From an uncultured Christensenella sp. (GTDB lineage: Bacteria; Bacillota; Clostridia; Christensenellales; UBA1242), in NCBI GenBank assembly GCA_949300385.1, contig CASGDZ010000001.1, forward strand, positions 16,276 through 80,275: DNA of 64,000 nucleotides, read 5' to 3'. Shown here in pieces: positions 43,192 through 53,268 of the stretch; within the stretch, counting starts at the first letter, position 1; the number at the start of each line of letters is the position of its first letter. The notes beneath the pieces were generated by a model. The model had not been told where the DNA came from. It saw only the letters and a list, made by a program, of their open reading frames with translations, and did not search any database. The translations under genes and the position numbers were made by a program.

Positions 43192-43460
43192 ACCAAATCA
43201 TAAAACAATCATTTTATTAATAACAAAATTCGAATAGTTGTTAATATATTTATATATTATAAACATATATAAAATATTACAATTTATATAAACTTATTTA
43301 ATTGAAATAACATTTACATAATATTTGTAAATTATATCAAGTCAATCAAAATTAAAAAATTTATTCAATAAACTGCAAAATATTAAATTAAATATATAAA
43401 TCAATTAATTATGTAAAAATTTTCTAATTTTGTCTTAAATCTTAAATATGCGAAAATCTT

Positions 43461-43489
43461 TTTACATTTTTTTCCTATTATTGTATAAT
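43461..43489 (+). promoter_or_regulatory. Promoter for plsX-rnc
   Basis: TTTACA (43461-43466), 17 nt, TATAAT (43484-43489). Confidence 0.65.
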
Positions 43490-43517
43490 ATTATTATAAA
43501 CTGATAATGGGAGAATT

Positions 43518-44528
43518 ATGATGAAAATAGTAGTAGATGCTTTTGGTGGGGATTATGCACCTAGCGAAATAGTAGCGGGCACAATAAAAGCACTTCAAGC
43601 AAATCAAGATTTAAATATTGTTTTGGTTGGAGATAAGGATAAAATTACGGAGTTATTGCAACAATTAGTCTTTGTCAGTGATAGATTAGAGATAGTGCAC
43701 GCACCTGATGTTATCGGCATGGACGAAGTGCCTACTATCGCGATTAGGACAAAGAAAACTTCAAGTATTGTAGTCGCTTACGATTATTTAAAGCAAAATG
43801 ACGATGCTGTTGCTCTAGTTAGTGCGGGCAGTACAGGTGCTACATTGACAGGTGCGGTACTGAAATTGGGTAGAATACCAAACATTAGCAGACCGGCGCT
43901 CGCTCCAATTTTACCTACAGTTAATGATAGGGGTGTAATGCTTCTAGATTGTGGTGCAAACGCTGATTGTAAATCTGAAAACTTATTAGACTTTGCAATA
44001 ATGGGTGCTGAGTACATGAAAGCCATGGGAGTCAAAAAACCACGAATTGGTTTACTCAATATTGGCACAGAAGAAGAAAAAGGCAACGAAATGGTTAAGC
44101 GCGCACATGAGTTAATTAAATCTTCTAAACTAAATTTTGTTGGAAATATTGAGGCGCGTGATGTATTAAGAGGCAATGTAGATGTTGTTGTATGCGACGG
44201 ATTTTCAGGAAATGTTTGTTTAAAAACTATAGAAGGTACTGCGGAAATTTTGTTTGGGGAATTAAAGGATATTACACATTCTTCTTTAAAAGCAAAATTG
44301 GGCGCATTAATGCTTAAGAAAAATCTATATGGTTTAAAAAAGAAATATGACTATAAAAAAGTTGGTGGAGCGCCACTTCTTGGTGTAAATAAAATTGTTA
44401 TAAAATGCCATGGAAATAGTAAAGCAGATAACATCGCTTCATCAATAGAACAAGCATATACTTTGGCTAAAAACAAACTAGTTGAAAAGGTAAAAAAACA
44501 AGTAGAGAAAGAAGAGAATGAAAAATAA
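43518..44528 (+). CDS. plsX: Phosphate acyltransferase PlsX
   Basis: A 336-aa enzyme making acyl phosphate from acyl-ACP for PlsY: VVDAFGGDYAPSEIV, SAGSTGATLTGAVLKLGRI, LLDCGANADCKSENL, VCDGFSGNVCLKTIEG. GGGAGAA precedes the ATG. In most firmicutes acpP sits between plsX and rnc; here they overlap by 11 nt with no acpP. Confidence 0.96.
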   Translation: MMKIVVDAFGGDYAPSEIVAGTIKALQANQDLNIVLVGDKDKITELLQQLVFVSDRLEIVHAPDVIGMDEVPTIAIRTKKTSSIVVAYDYLKQNDDAVALVSAGSTGATLTGAVLKLGRIPNISRPALAPILPTVNDRGVMLLDCGANADCKSENLLDFAIMGAEYMKAMGVKKPRIGLLNIGTEEEKGNEMVKRAHELIKSSKLNFVGNIEARDVLRGNVDVVVCDGFSGNVCLKTIEGTAEILFGELKDITHSSLKAKLGALMLKKNLYGLKKKYDYKKVGGAPLLGVNKIVIKCHGNSKADNIASSIEQAYTLAKNKLVEKVKKQVEKEENEK

Positions 44529-45174
44529 TTTTATTCAACTTTTTGAAAAATGTGATGATGAATTGAAAGCTTTAGCGTTCACTCATTCTTCATATGCACA
44601 TGACAAAAACATTATGAGCAATGAGAGAATAGAGTTTTTAGGCGATAGTGTATTGTCAACTATTGTCAGCGATTATCTATATAAACATGCGAAAGCACCT
44701 GAAGGGAAAATGAGTAAGATTAGGGCGAGTCTAGTCTGTACTGAAAATTTAAGTGAACTTGCAAAATCACTAAAAATAGAAGATAGAATAAAGTTAGGTA
44801 AAAGTTTTAAATCGCACGATATATCAAACGCAATACTTGCAGATACAATTGAAAGTATGATTGGCGTAATGTATTTATCCTTTGGATTATCTTCAATATC
44901 TAGTGCAGTATTGGACGCATTAGATGTAAAAAACAAACTAAAAGCAGGCTTTAAACCCGCGGACTTTAAAAGTGAACTTCAAGAATTAATACAAGATAAA
45001 AAGCAAAAATTAGTTTATACTACAGAGAAATACGAGACAAAGGGCGGACAAGAAAATTTCCGCGCTACAGTATTTATCAATGGAGAATTTATCGCTTATG
45101 GTCAGGGCTCAACAAAACGCGAAGCAGAGCAAAACGCCGCGCATTTGGCACTTGATAAATTGCAAAATAAATGA
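44518..45174 (+). CDS. rnc: Ribonuclease III
   Basis: A 218-aa double-strand RNA endonuclease: RNase III signature NERIEFLGDSVL (about 35-46), second catalytic region ADTIESMIGVMYLS, and a C-terminal dsRNA-binding domain (about 146-216). Matures rRNA and some mRNAs. Its usual partners smc and ftsY are 13 kb away. Confidence 0.96.
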   Translation: MKNNFIQLFEKCDDELKALAFTHSSYAHDKNIMSNERIEFLGDSVLSTIVSDYLYKHAKAPEGKMSKIRASLVCTENLSELAKSLKIEDRIKLGKSFKSHDISNAILADTIESMIGVMYLSFGLSSISSAVLDALDVKNKLKAGFKPADFKSELQELIQDKKQKLVYTTEKYETKGGQENFRATVFINGEFIAYGQGSTKREAEQNAAHLALDKLQNK

Positions 45175-45232
45175 TATAATTATATTTGACAAAACATATA
45201 AATTTTTATAACATGAAAAAGGGTAGGTAATT

Positions 45233-45766
45233 ATGGAAGATAAAGATCTATTTTCACAGATTCTAGATAGTGATGAACAAATCATAAAAACATTTCGTCC
45301 GCTCAGAAGTAGAGCATATGTTTCAACAATATTTAGTATTTTGTTTATGACAATCATTTTAGTAATATGGTTTGTGGCAGTATTTTATGACACGACGGCT
45401 GGTGTGATTGCTTGGATTGTACCTATATTTATTGAATTGATATATATTATTTTTTCAATAATTTTTATCGAATTATGGTGCAACAAAACTGTGTATGCCG
45501 TTACTAACAAACGCGTTTTAATTAGGACGGGTTATATTGGAGTAGATTATAAAAGCCTCAATTATGATATGTTAGGGGCAATGACTGTAAATGTTAATTG
45601 GATTGATAAATTGACAGGAAAAGATACTGGTACTATCTCATTTGGCAGTATGTCTAGTCCATTAACTTCACAAGGTGTGGCTAAATTTATGTTCCAATAT
45701 ATCAAAGCACCATATGAAATTAATCGCGAAGTAAAAGCGATAATTGACTCAAATAAGAAAAATTAA
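45233..45766 (+). CDS. PH (bPH2)-domain membrane protein
   Basis: A 177-aa protein with two transmembrane helices (about 33-52 and 62-84) and a bacterial PH domain (VYAVTNKRVLIRTGYIGVDYKSLNY). AGGT lies before the ATG. Role unknown. Confidence 0.82.
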   Translation: MEDKDLFSQILDSDEQIIKTFRPLRSRAYVSTIFSILFMTIILVIWFVAVFYDTTAGVIAWIVPIFIELIYIIFSIIFIELWCNKTVYAVTNKRVLIRTGYIGVDYKSLNYDMLGAMTVNVNWIDKLTGKDTGTISFGSMSSPLTSQGVAKFMFQYIKAPYEINREVKAIIDSNKKN

Positions 45767-45767
45767 T

Positions 45768-45796
45768 TTGACATTTTTTACATTTTATTTTATAAT
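45768..45796 (+). promoter_or_regulatory. Promoter for the rpoZ-priA-def-fmt-rlmN operon
   Basis: TTGACA (45768-45773), 17 nt, TATAAT (45791-45796): perfect consensus. Confidence 0.82.
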
Positions 45797-45825
45797 ATAA
45801 CTATAATTTAATTGAAGGAGTAAAT

Positions 45826-46023
45826 ATGCTATTTGAACCACCTATTGATTTATTAGTAAGCATCGCAGGTTGCAGATATGCGGTTGCTGTTATTGTGGGC
45901 GCTCGTGCTAAAGATTTGGAAAATAAAATCCCTGCACTTTTAAACGGAAGTGCTAACCTTGCTATTGATTATGCTGCGGGCGAATTAGTTAGAGGCGAGG
46001 TTATAGGCGTTCAATCTAAATAA
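45826..46023 (+). CDS. rpoZ: RNA polymerase omega subunit
   Basis: A 65-aa omega: MLFEPPIDLLVSIAGCRYAVAVIVGARAK matches the conserved N-terminal part (SRYxLVxxxAKRAR). Position directly before priA supports the call. GAAGGAG precedes the ATG. Confidence 0.85.
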   Translation: MLFEPPIDLLVSIAGCRYAVAVIVGARAKDLENKIPALLNGSANLAIDYAAGELVRGEVIGVQSK

Positions 46024-48197
46024 TGTATGCACAAGTAATTGTCGATATATCAAACGATGCTCTTGATAGAGTGTTTGACTATATCGCGCTACCTGATACA
46101 GAAGTTGGTATGCGAGTGCGTGTGCCATTTGCAAATCGTACGATATTGGGTTATGTTATTAAACTCAGTGAAACGACTGACTTCGATGAGACTAAAATTA
46201 AGCCTATTATTAAAAATCTAGAGAGTGTCCCTAAATTGAAGCCCGAAATTTTAGAGGTTTGTAGATTTTTGTGCGGACGCTTTTTTTTGCGTTTGTCGGA
46301 TGCGATTAAGTTAGTTTTGCCTTCATGCGTTAGATTGGATAAATCTAAGGAGCAATATTCTTCATATGTTCGACCACTTTTAGATATTGATACTGCTATC
46401 AATATAATAGGCAAACGCGCAAAATCTCAATTATCAGTTGTTGCATTTTTATGTGAGCAAGGAGAATCGGATTATACAAAACTATGCGAAATGTTTTCGC
46501 GCTCAAGTGTTAACGCGCTGATAGATAAAGGTATTATAGAACGCACATATACTAGAAAATTGCGTTCGCCAGAGAGTAGCGAAGCGAGTGTAGAGAAAAA
46601 TGTTTTAACCGATTTACAACAAAAAGCGGTTGATACAATTGCAAATAATGATGATATATTTTTATTAAAAGGCGTTACTGGTAGTGGTAAAACTGAAGTA
46701 TATATGACCATTATTGAGAAGGCACTTTTACAAGGTAAAACTGCCATAATGTTAGTACCAGAAATATCGCTTACTCCACAGATGATGTCGCGATTTAATT
46801 CGCGTTTTCCGTCATTGGTTGCAGTTTTACATAGCGGACTAAGTGAGGGAGAAAGGTATGATGAATGGGATAGAATTTTTACAGGTCAAGCACGCGTCGT
46901 TCTAGGCGCAAGATCTGCGATTTTTGCCCCTGTCGAAAACTTAGGTGTTATCGTTATAGATGAAGAGCATGATAGTTCATACACAAGCGAAACAAACCCT
47001 AGATATTTTACACATGATGTCGCTCAGTTTAGAGCAAGGTATAATCATTGTCCGCTGATTTTAGGGAGTGCAACGCCTAGTATTGAAAGTTATAAAAAGG
47101 CAATGGATGGCGTTTATAAATTAGTCGAACTACCCGAGCGTATAAACAATATTGCAATGCCTAAAATCGAAATTGTAGATATGTTGTCCGAATTAATGGA
47201 AGGCAACACATCTCCATATAGTAAAAAACTAATTGCGAAATTAGATGAATGTATTGCAAATAAAAAGCAAGCAATTTTGTTTATAAACAGGCGCGGTTTT
47301 GCTTCGTTTGTACTTTGCCGTGAATGCGGATATAGGGCTAAATGCGACGATTGCGAAGTGAGTTTGGTGTACCATAAAGAAGATAATGAATTAAAATGTC
47401 ATTTTTGTGGTAAGCGTTATCGCGCACTCACAAATTGTCCGAACTGCCATAGCACAAATATAAAATATGGTGCTTTGGGGACAGAACGCGTTTGCGAAGA
47501 TTTAAAAAAGATGTTTAATGTATCAATTTTTAGAATGGATAATGACACGACGCGTGTTAAAAATGGACATAAGCATATATTAGAGCAATTTGCGAATACA
47601 ACACCAAGCATATTAGTAGGAACGCAGATGATAGCAAAAGGTCATGACTATCCAAATGTGGCGTTTGTTGGAATACTCGATGCAGATGTGAGTTTATACA
47701 ATAGCGATTATAAGTCGAACGAACGCACATTCCAACTGGTTACTCAAGTTTCTGGCAGAGCGGGAAGAAAAAATGGCGATGGATCGGTCGTATTACAGAC
47801 ATATGCTCCTAAACATTATGTCTATCGATTTGCAAAAAATTATGATTATAACTCATTCTATGAAAAGGAAATTAATTTGCGCGAGACAACTAAATTTCCA
47901 CCATTTAGTACCATTTTACGAATTTTAATCAGTAGCGTAAGCGATAATAGGGCAAAAGAAGTAACTAAATTACTATATGATAAGGCGCAAACAATAAAAG
48001 AAAAATACGGCAAGGATATTTTCTTCCTACAAGCGATGCCAGCGCCCGTAAAGCGAATACAAACAAAATATCGCTATCAAATCTTGACTAGATATAGTCC
48101 ATGTGATAAAATAACTAGCGATTTCTTTAGTATTTGTGATATAATAGAGAAAGATGTTTCAATTTTTGTTGAAATAAATCCAAATAATTTGAGGTAG
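46023..48197 (+). CDS. priA: Primosomal protein N' (replication restart helicase PriA)
   Basis: A 724-aa helicase: Walker A GVTGSGKTEVYM, DEEHD box, zinc-binding cysteines (CRECGYRAKCDDCEVS... CHFCGKRYRALTNCPNCHS) and QMIAKGHDYPN motif. Restarts stalled forks. The ATG overlaps the rpoZ stop (TAATG). Confidence 0.96.
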   Translation: MYAQVIVDISNDALDRVFDYIALPDTEVGMRVRVPFANRTILGYVIKLSETTDFDETKIKPIIKNLESVPKLKPEILEVCRFLCGRFFLRLSDAIKLVLPSCVRLDKSKEQYSSYVRPLLDIDTAINIIGKRAKSQLSVVAFLCEQGESDYTKLCEMFSRSSVNALIDKGIIERTYTRKLRSPESSEASVEKNVLTDLQQKAVDTIANNDDIFLLKGVTGSGKTEVYMTIIEKALLQGKTAIMLVPEISLTPQMMSRFNSRFPSLVAVLHSGLSEGERYDEWDRIFTGQARVVLGARSAIFAPVENLGVIVIDEEHDSSYTSETNPRYFTHDVAQFRARYNHCPLILGSATPSIESYKKAMDGVYKLVELPERINNIAMPKIEIVDMLSELMEGNTSPYSKKLIAKLDECIANKKQAILFINRRGFASFVLCRECGYRAKCDDCEVSLVYHKEDNELKCHFCGKRYRALTNCPNCHSTNIKYGALGTERVCEDLKKMFNVSIFRMDNDTTRVKNGHKHILEQFANTTPSILVGTQMIAKGHDYPNVAFVGILDADVSLYNSDYKSNERTFQLVTQVSGRAGRKNGDGSVVLQTYAPKHYVYRFAKNYDYNSFYEKEINLRETTKFPPFSTILRILISSVSDNRAKEVTKLLYDKAQTIKEKYGKDIFFLQAMPAPVKRIQTKYRYQILTRYSPCDKITSDFFSICDIIEKDVSIFVEINPNNLR

Positions 48198-48200
48198 AAT

Positions 48201-48671
48201 ATGGCAATAAGAGAAATTGTTAGACATACAGATAGTTTTATTCGAAAAAAGAGCAAACCAGTTAAAGTGTTTGATGAAAAATTGTGGGAACTATTAGACG
48301 ACATGTGGGAGACTATGGAAGAGCGCGCAGGCGCAGGACTTAGTGCAGTACAAGTAGGAGTTTTAAAACGCGCTTTCATAATCAATATAAACAATATGCG
48401 AATCGAATTCATTAATCCGACAATTTTGCATACAAGCGGAAAACAATATAAAAAAGAAGGCTGTTTAAGTGTTACCGACCTTCCATTTGGCTATGTAGAG
48501 CGCCCTAAAAAAGTGACAATATCCGCTTATGATAGGTATGGCAATATGTTTAATCTAACTTGTGAAGATTGGACCGCGGTTTGCGTTTGTCATGAAAATG
48601 ATCATTTAGACGGAATACTCTACATTGATAAATTATGTACTCCACCAAAAGGCATGGAAGAGGACGACTAA
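48201..48671 (+). CDS. def: Peptide deformylase
   Basis: A 156-aa metalloenzyme removing N-formyl groups: motif 1 GAGLSAVQVG, motif 2 EGCLS (86-90), motif 3 HENDH (131-135). GAGGTAGAAT precedes the ATG. Confidence 0.96.
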   Translation: MAIREIVRHTDSFIRKKSKPVKVFDEKLWELLDDMWETMEERAGAGLSAVQVGVLKRAFIININNMRIEFINPTILHTSGKQYKKEGCLSVTDLPFGYVERPKKVTISAYDRYGNMFNLTCEDWTAVCVCHENDHLDGILYIDKLCTPPKGMEEDD

Positions 48672-49591
48672 TGAAAATAATATTTTTCGGCACAAATGAA
48701 TTCAGTACTACCATTTTAAAAGGTCTTATTGATGATAAACATGAAGTTGTAGCGGTCGTTTCGCAACCTGATAAAGTAAATTTAAGAAATAATAAGGTTA
48801 AATTTTCTTGCATTAAAGATTATTGTTTAAAAAATAATATTCCTATTTTACAATTTGAAAAAGTTAGTAGAGACGGGGAAGATATTTTAAAAAATTTGAA
48901 CGCGGACATTTTTGTTACAGCAAGTTATGGTCAAATTTTAAAACAAAATATTTTAGACATTCCAAAATATGGAGTAGTAAATATTCATGCAAGTCTACTG
49001 CCAAAGTATAGAGGTTCGTCGCCAATTCAATGGGCAATTATGAATGGCGAAAAATCTACAGGCATAACAATTATGCGTACAGATATTGGATTAGATACAG
49101 GCGATATATACTTTTCGCGTGCGATTGATATTGAAAGAAACGATACTTCATCTAGTGTATTTAATAAACTTGCAACACTAGGTGTTGAATGCCTTCATGA
49201 GTTTTTTAAAAATTTTGATTATTATAAAGATAATCATTATAAGCAAGATGAAGATAAATCTAGTTATTATCCTATGATAAGGAAAGAAGATTATAAATTA
49301 GATTTTAATCTTGACGCGGAAAGTTTATATAACAAAATTCGCGCATTAGAAAAATGCTATTTTATTTATAACTCAACACGCTATATTGTAGGGTTTGCTG
49401 CCATTGAAGAGCAATCGGGTATGGCAGGCAAAATTTTATCATGCAATGGTAAGTCTGGGCTTATTATAGCATGCAAAGATAAAGCGTTAAAGATTGAGAC
49501 TATTCAACCAGAAGGTAAACAAATGATGCAAGCAAAAGCATACATGAATTCTAATAAATTTAGATGTGGGGATATAATTGAAAATACTTAG
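48671..49591 (+). CDS. fmt: Methionyl-tRNA formyltransferase
   Basis: A 306-aa enzyme; catalytic residues fit N104, H106 (VNIHASLLPKYRGSSPI) and D142 (IGLDTGD). Start at the ATG overlapping the def stop by one base; an in-frame ATG at 48635 lies inside def and is rejected. Confidence 0.96.
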   Translation: MKIIFFGTNEFSTTILKGLIDDKHEVVAVVSQPDKVNLRNNKVKFSCIKDYCLKNNIPILQFEKVSRDGEDILKNLNADIFVTASYGQILKQNILDIPKYGVVNIHASLLPKYRGSSPIQWAIMNGEKSTGITIMRTDIGLDTGDIYFSRAIDIERNDTSSSVFNKLATLGVECLHEFFKNFDYYKDNHYKQDEDKSSYYPMIRKEDYKLDFNLDAESLYNKIRALEKCYFIYNSTRYIVGFAAIEEQSGMAGKILSCNGKSGLIIACKDKALKIETIQPEGKQMMQAKAYMNSNKFRCGDIIENT

Positions 49592-50594
49592 CGATTATTC
49601 ATTAACTGAATTAGAAAATGAGTTGTCAAATTTTCCGCGATATCGTGCGAAACAAATTTTTGACACTATAAAACAAGGTAAAGATTATAAAGATATTGCA
49701 TTACCAAATGGAATGAAAAGCGAGCTAAAGGAAAATTATATTTTAAAACCGCTCGAAATTTTTAAAACCCTAACGGGGAAAGACGGCACAAAAAAATATC
49801 TTTTAAAATTATATGATGACAATCTAATAGAGTGCGTTTTTTTACATCAGTCGTATGGCAATACAATATGTATGTCCACACAAGTCGGTTGCAGAATGGG
49901 ATGTAAATTTTGCGCGTCTACACAAAATGGATTAATTCGAAATTTAACTGCAGGTGAAATGCTATCTACAATAGCAATTGTAAATGCAGATAATGGTCGC
50001 TCAGTTGATAGAAATTTTACGAATATAGTTCTCATGGGTAGTGGTGAGCCATTTGATAATTACGATAATGTAGTAAAGTGGCTTTCTCTAATTACTGACG
50101 CACGCGGATTTAATGTGAGTGAGCGAAACATATCAATTTCAACTTGCGGATTAGTAGATAAAATAATTCAATTTGCTTCATTAAAATATAATATCACGCT
50201 ATGCGTATCATTACATGCAACGACAGATGAGATTAGACGAACAATAATGCCTATAGCTAATAAATATACAATAAAAAAAATTGTTGATGCACTAAAATTA
50301 TATGTACATGAAAATAATAGGCGAGTAGTATTTGAATATTGCTTAATAAAAGATAAAAATGATAGCGATGAAGACATTAAAAGGTTAAAAAATATAACCT
50401 CAAATTTACTATGTCATGTAAATGTTATATGCTTAAATCCTAATGGTGGTAGCTTAAAAGCAACTACGCGTGATGAAGCAAAAATGTTTGTAGAAAAGCT
50501 TAATAAAATTGGTGTTTCTGCGACTCTTAGACGAAGTCAAGGGGAAGATATAGCAGGAGCGTGCGGAATGCTTAGAGCAAAATCTTTAAAATAA
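49578..50594 (+). CDS. rlmN: 23S rRNA/tRNA adenine-C2 methyltransferase RlmN
   Basis: A 338-aa radical SAM methyltransferase with CxxxCxxC at C105, C109, C112 (GCRMGCKFC), GSGEPF, and the C-terminal cysteine in DIAGACGML. TTG start with GGGG upstream, overlapping fmt by 14 nt. rsmB, prpC, prkC and rsgA, often found in this stretch, are absent. Confidence 0.95.
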   Translation: MKILSDYSLTELENELSNFPRYRAKQIFDTIKQGKDYKDIALPNGMKSELKENYILKPLEIFKTLTGKDGTKKYLLKLYDDNLIECVFLHQSYGNTICMSTQVGCRMGCKFCASTQNGLIRNLTAGEMLSTIAIVNADNGRSVDRNFTNIVLMGSGEPFDNYDNVVKWLSLITDARGFNVSERNISISTCGLVDKIIQFASLKYNITLCVSLHATTDEIRRTIMPIANKYTIKKIVDALKLYVHENNRRVVFEYCLIKDKNDSDEDIKRLKNITSNLLCHVNVICLNPNGGSLKATTRDEAKMFVEKLNKIGVSATLRRSQGEDIAGACGMLRAKSLK

Positions 50595-50606
50595 AAAATA
50601 ATTTTA

Positions 50607-50634
50607 AATAAAATTTCGTTTTATTAATTTTTTA
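50607..50634 (+). terminator. AT-rich terminator after rlmN
   Basis: AATAAAA-TTTCG-TTTTATT, then T residues. Confidence 0.55.
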
Positions 50635-50674
50635 TTTTGCTATAATTATGATATAATATTATACGGAGTTAAAT

Positions 50675-51334
50675 ATGAAAAAAGTTGTTGTTAGCGCGTC
50701 TAGTCTACCAGCAGGTAGAAATATGTCGAGCCAAATTGAATATTTATCGAGAGTAACGCAGTATGGTGCAGATATGTATCATCTTGATGTCATGGATGGC
50801 AAATTCGTGAAATCTAAGACTTTAGATTATACATATTTTGAACAACTTAGAGAGAAATCTGCGCTTTTATTTGACGCTCATCTAATGGTCAATAATGTAG
50901 AAAAAGTACTAGATAAATATATTAAATCAAGTGCAAATATCATAACTATTCATTATGAAGTTTTTTCTGATACTGAGGCATTAATCTCAGCATTAAAAAA
51001 GATACGAGCAGGTAAGAAAATGGTTGGTCTTGCTATTGATTCGCCAACCGACATATCTGTAGTCGATAGTTTATTAAAATATGTAGATATGATACTTATT
51101 TTATGCGTTAAAGCGGGCAAAGGTGGCCAAGAATTTTCAAAAGACGCATTAAAGAAAATTAAATATGTTAGAAATCTTAGTCCAGATATATTAATTGAAG
51201 TAGATGGCGGTATAAACGATGTTACTGGTGCGCAGTGTGTGCGTGCTGGTGCAGACATATTAGTTAGCGGTAGTTACATTTACAATAATGATACATATGA
51301 AGCGATCCAAAAGTTGAAGGGTAAAAATGGATAA
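50675..51334 (+). CDS. rpe: Ribulose-phosphate 3-epimerase
   Basis: A 219-aa TIM barrel: YHLDVMDGKFV (metal ligands H, D), FDAHLMV, and late IEVDGGIN. It interconverts ribulose 5-phosphate and xylulose 5-phosphate, the phosphoketolase substrate. GGAG precedes its ATG. Confidence 0.95.
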   Translation: MKKVVVSASSLPAGRNMSSQIEYLSRVTQYGADMYHLDVMDGKFVKSKTLDYTYFEQLREKSALLFDAHLMVNNVEKVLDKYIKSSANIITIHYEVFSDTEALISALKKIRAGKKMVGLAIDSPTDISVVDSLLKYVDMILILCVKAGKGGQEFSKDALKKIKYVRNLSPDILIEVDGGINDVTGAQCVRAGADILVSGSYIYNNDTYEAIQKLKGKNG

Positions 51335-52022
51335 CAGGTACTACTTTGAAGAAAAAGAAAATGACATCGTAACATTTAAAGACAAAGAAGCAAATCATAT
51401 CGCGCGCGTTCGCAGATGTAATGTCGGAGACGATATCACAGCATTTAATGGCGACGGATATGACTATCATTTGCAAATCATAGAGATAACAAAGTCGGTT
51501 GTTAAAGCAAAAATTTTAGATAAAATTTTAAATAGAGCAACTAACGAGCCAAAAATTATCGTGTATTTAGCAATGCTCAAAAACGAAGCATTAACTACTA
51601 CAATTGACCATTTGGCTGAACTAAATGTCTCAGAAGTAAAAATATTTAAATCAGATTTTTCGGTTGCAAACATTGATATGCAAAAAATATCTAAACTTCA
51701 AACTATTGCTACACAGGCGAGCAAACAATGTGAGCGCGCGACAATTATGTCTGTTAGCATTATCAATAAATCGGATATAAAATCTGACATTTCATGGTGC
51801 AAAAATATATTTTTCTCATATGAAGACGCAACGAATAAAGCGAACGAGTTTACAGGAGATTTTGCTGTTATAATAGGACCTGAAGGTGGCTTTTCTAAAG
51901 TAGAAGTCGAGTATTTTTCTTCTTTTGCAAGCACAATTTCGTTAGGAAAGACAATTTTACGCGCAGAAGTTGCCTCATCAGTTGCAGTTGCTATGTTAAA
52001 GGCGGTGAACCATGCGAGCTAG
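51327..52022 (+). CDS. rsmE: 16S rRNA (uracil1498-N3)-methyltransferase RsmE
   Basis: A 231-aa SPOUT methyltransferase: KEANHIARVRRCNVGDDI N-terminal PUA-like part, IGPEGGFSKVEVEYF and LGKTILRAEVASSVAV knot motifs. Overlaps rpe and mtaB by a few bases. Confidence 0.94.
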   Translation: MDNRYYFEEKENDIVTFKDKEANHIARVRRCNVGDDITAFNGDGYDYHLQIIEITKSVVKAKILDKILNRATNEPKIIVYLAMLKNEALTTTIDHLAELNVSEVKIFKSDFSVANIDMQKISKLQTIATQASKQCERATIMSVSIINKSDIKSDISWCKNIFFSYEDATNKANEFTGDFAVIIGPEGGFSKVEVEYFSSFASTISLGKTILRAEVASSVAVAMLKAVNHAS

Positions 52023-53259
52023 TGTGATAACTTTAGGTTGTAAGGTTAATGAATACGAAAGTCAGTCAATGTTGAACCAATTAAAACAGGCAGGGTATGA
52101 TATAAGCGAAGGATTAGAAGTAGCAGACATTTACATTGTGAACACTTGTGCGGTCACAAACATAGCAGAGAGAAAATCACGCCAAATGTTGGCAAAGATT
52201 AAAAAACTCAATCCACAAGCAAAAATAATAGTTTGTGGCTGTGCGTCGCAAAATAATCCCACTCAATTTTCAACTAATAATCAGGTTATAGCGGTAGTAG
52301 GTAATCAAGGTAAAGAAAATATATTTAACTACATTTCAAATCAAAATAAAGTTTTGACACCTATTGATAATACTAATTTTACAGAGATGACTCAACCGAT
52401 TAACACTCGGACTAGACAATATATAAAGATACAAGATGGTTGCAATTATTTTTGTACATATTGTCTTATTCCATATGTTCGTGGTAGGAGTAGAAGCAGA
52501 AATTTAAATTGCATACTACATGAAATAGAGGTGTCAAATGCTAGTGAGATTGTCTTAACTGGCATAAACATGAGTGATTATAGGATAAATGGCGAACTCG
52601 CCCTAAAAAAACTAATTAAGGCGGTTGATTCGCTAAATGTTAGATTCAGAATATCTTCTATTGAATGCAATGTCATAGATGACGAAATGATAGAGATACT
52701 AAAAAACTGTAAAAACTTTTGTCCTCACTTTCATTTGAGTTTGCAATCAGCGTGCAATAGAACGCTAAAGCGCATGAACAGACGCTATACTATTGAGCAA
52801 TTTATCGAGATAACAAAAAAATTAAGAGAAGCATTCCCTTTGGCTTCGATTTCTACCGATATTATAGTTGGATTCAAGGGAGAGACGGACGAAGAGTTCG
52901 AAGAAACTTTAGAAAATATTAAGAAAATACAATTTAGCTTTATGCATATATTCCCGTACAGCGAGCGTAGTGGAACGGCTGCGAATTCGCTAAATAGCAC
53001 TGTCGATTCAAAAACTAAAAAATTGCGTGAAGATAAATTGAAAAAATTAAATTTACAATTTAAACATAAATTTTTTGAAGCAAATTGCGGAACTAAACAT
53101 AAGGTGTTGATAGAAGAAATAGTTGACGAAAAATATTCTTTAGGATATACTGATAATTATATATACACATACATCCCAAACATCTATCCGATTGGTAGTA
53201 TACAGACAGTGGAACTGACGGACGAATATAAAGATGGTATGTTGGGTATTGTTAAATAA
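52012..53259 (+). CDS. mtaB: tRNA methylthiotransferase MtaB
   Basis: A 415-aa radical SAM methylthiotransferase making ms2t6A37: LGCKVNEYESQSM, NTCAVTNIAERKSRQ, radical SAM CxxxCxxC in DGCNYFCTYC, C-terminal TRAM-like domain. Overlaps rsmE by 11 nt. Confidence 0.94.
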   Translation: MRASVITLGCKVNEYESQSMLNQLKQAGYDISEGLEVADIYIVNTCAVTNIAERKSRQMLAKIKKLNPQAKIIVCGCASQNNPTQFSTNNQVIAVVGNQGKENIFNYISNQNKVLTPIDNTNFTEMTQPINTRTRQYIKIQDGCNYFCTYCLIPYVRGRSRSRNLNCILHEIEVSNASEIVLTGINMSDYRINGELALKKLIKAVDSLNVRFRISSIECNVIDDEMIEILKNCKNFCPHFHLSLQSACNRTLKRMNRRYTIEQFIEITKKLREAFPLASISTDIIVGFKGETDEEFEETLENIKKIQFSFMHIFPYSERSGTAANSLNSTVDSKTKKLREDKLKKLNLQFKHKFFEANCGTKHKVLIEEIVDEKYSLGYTDNYIYTYIPNIYPIGSIQTVELTDEYKDGMLGIVK

Positions 53260-53268
53260 GGAGAAATT

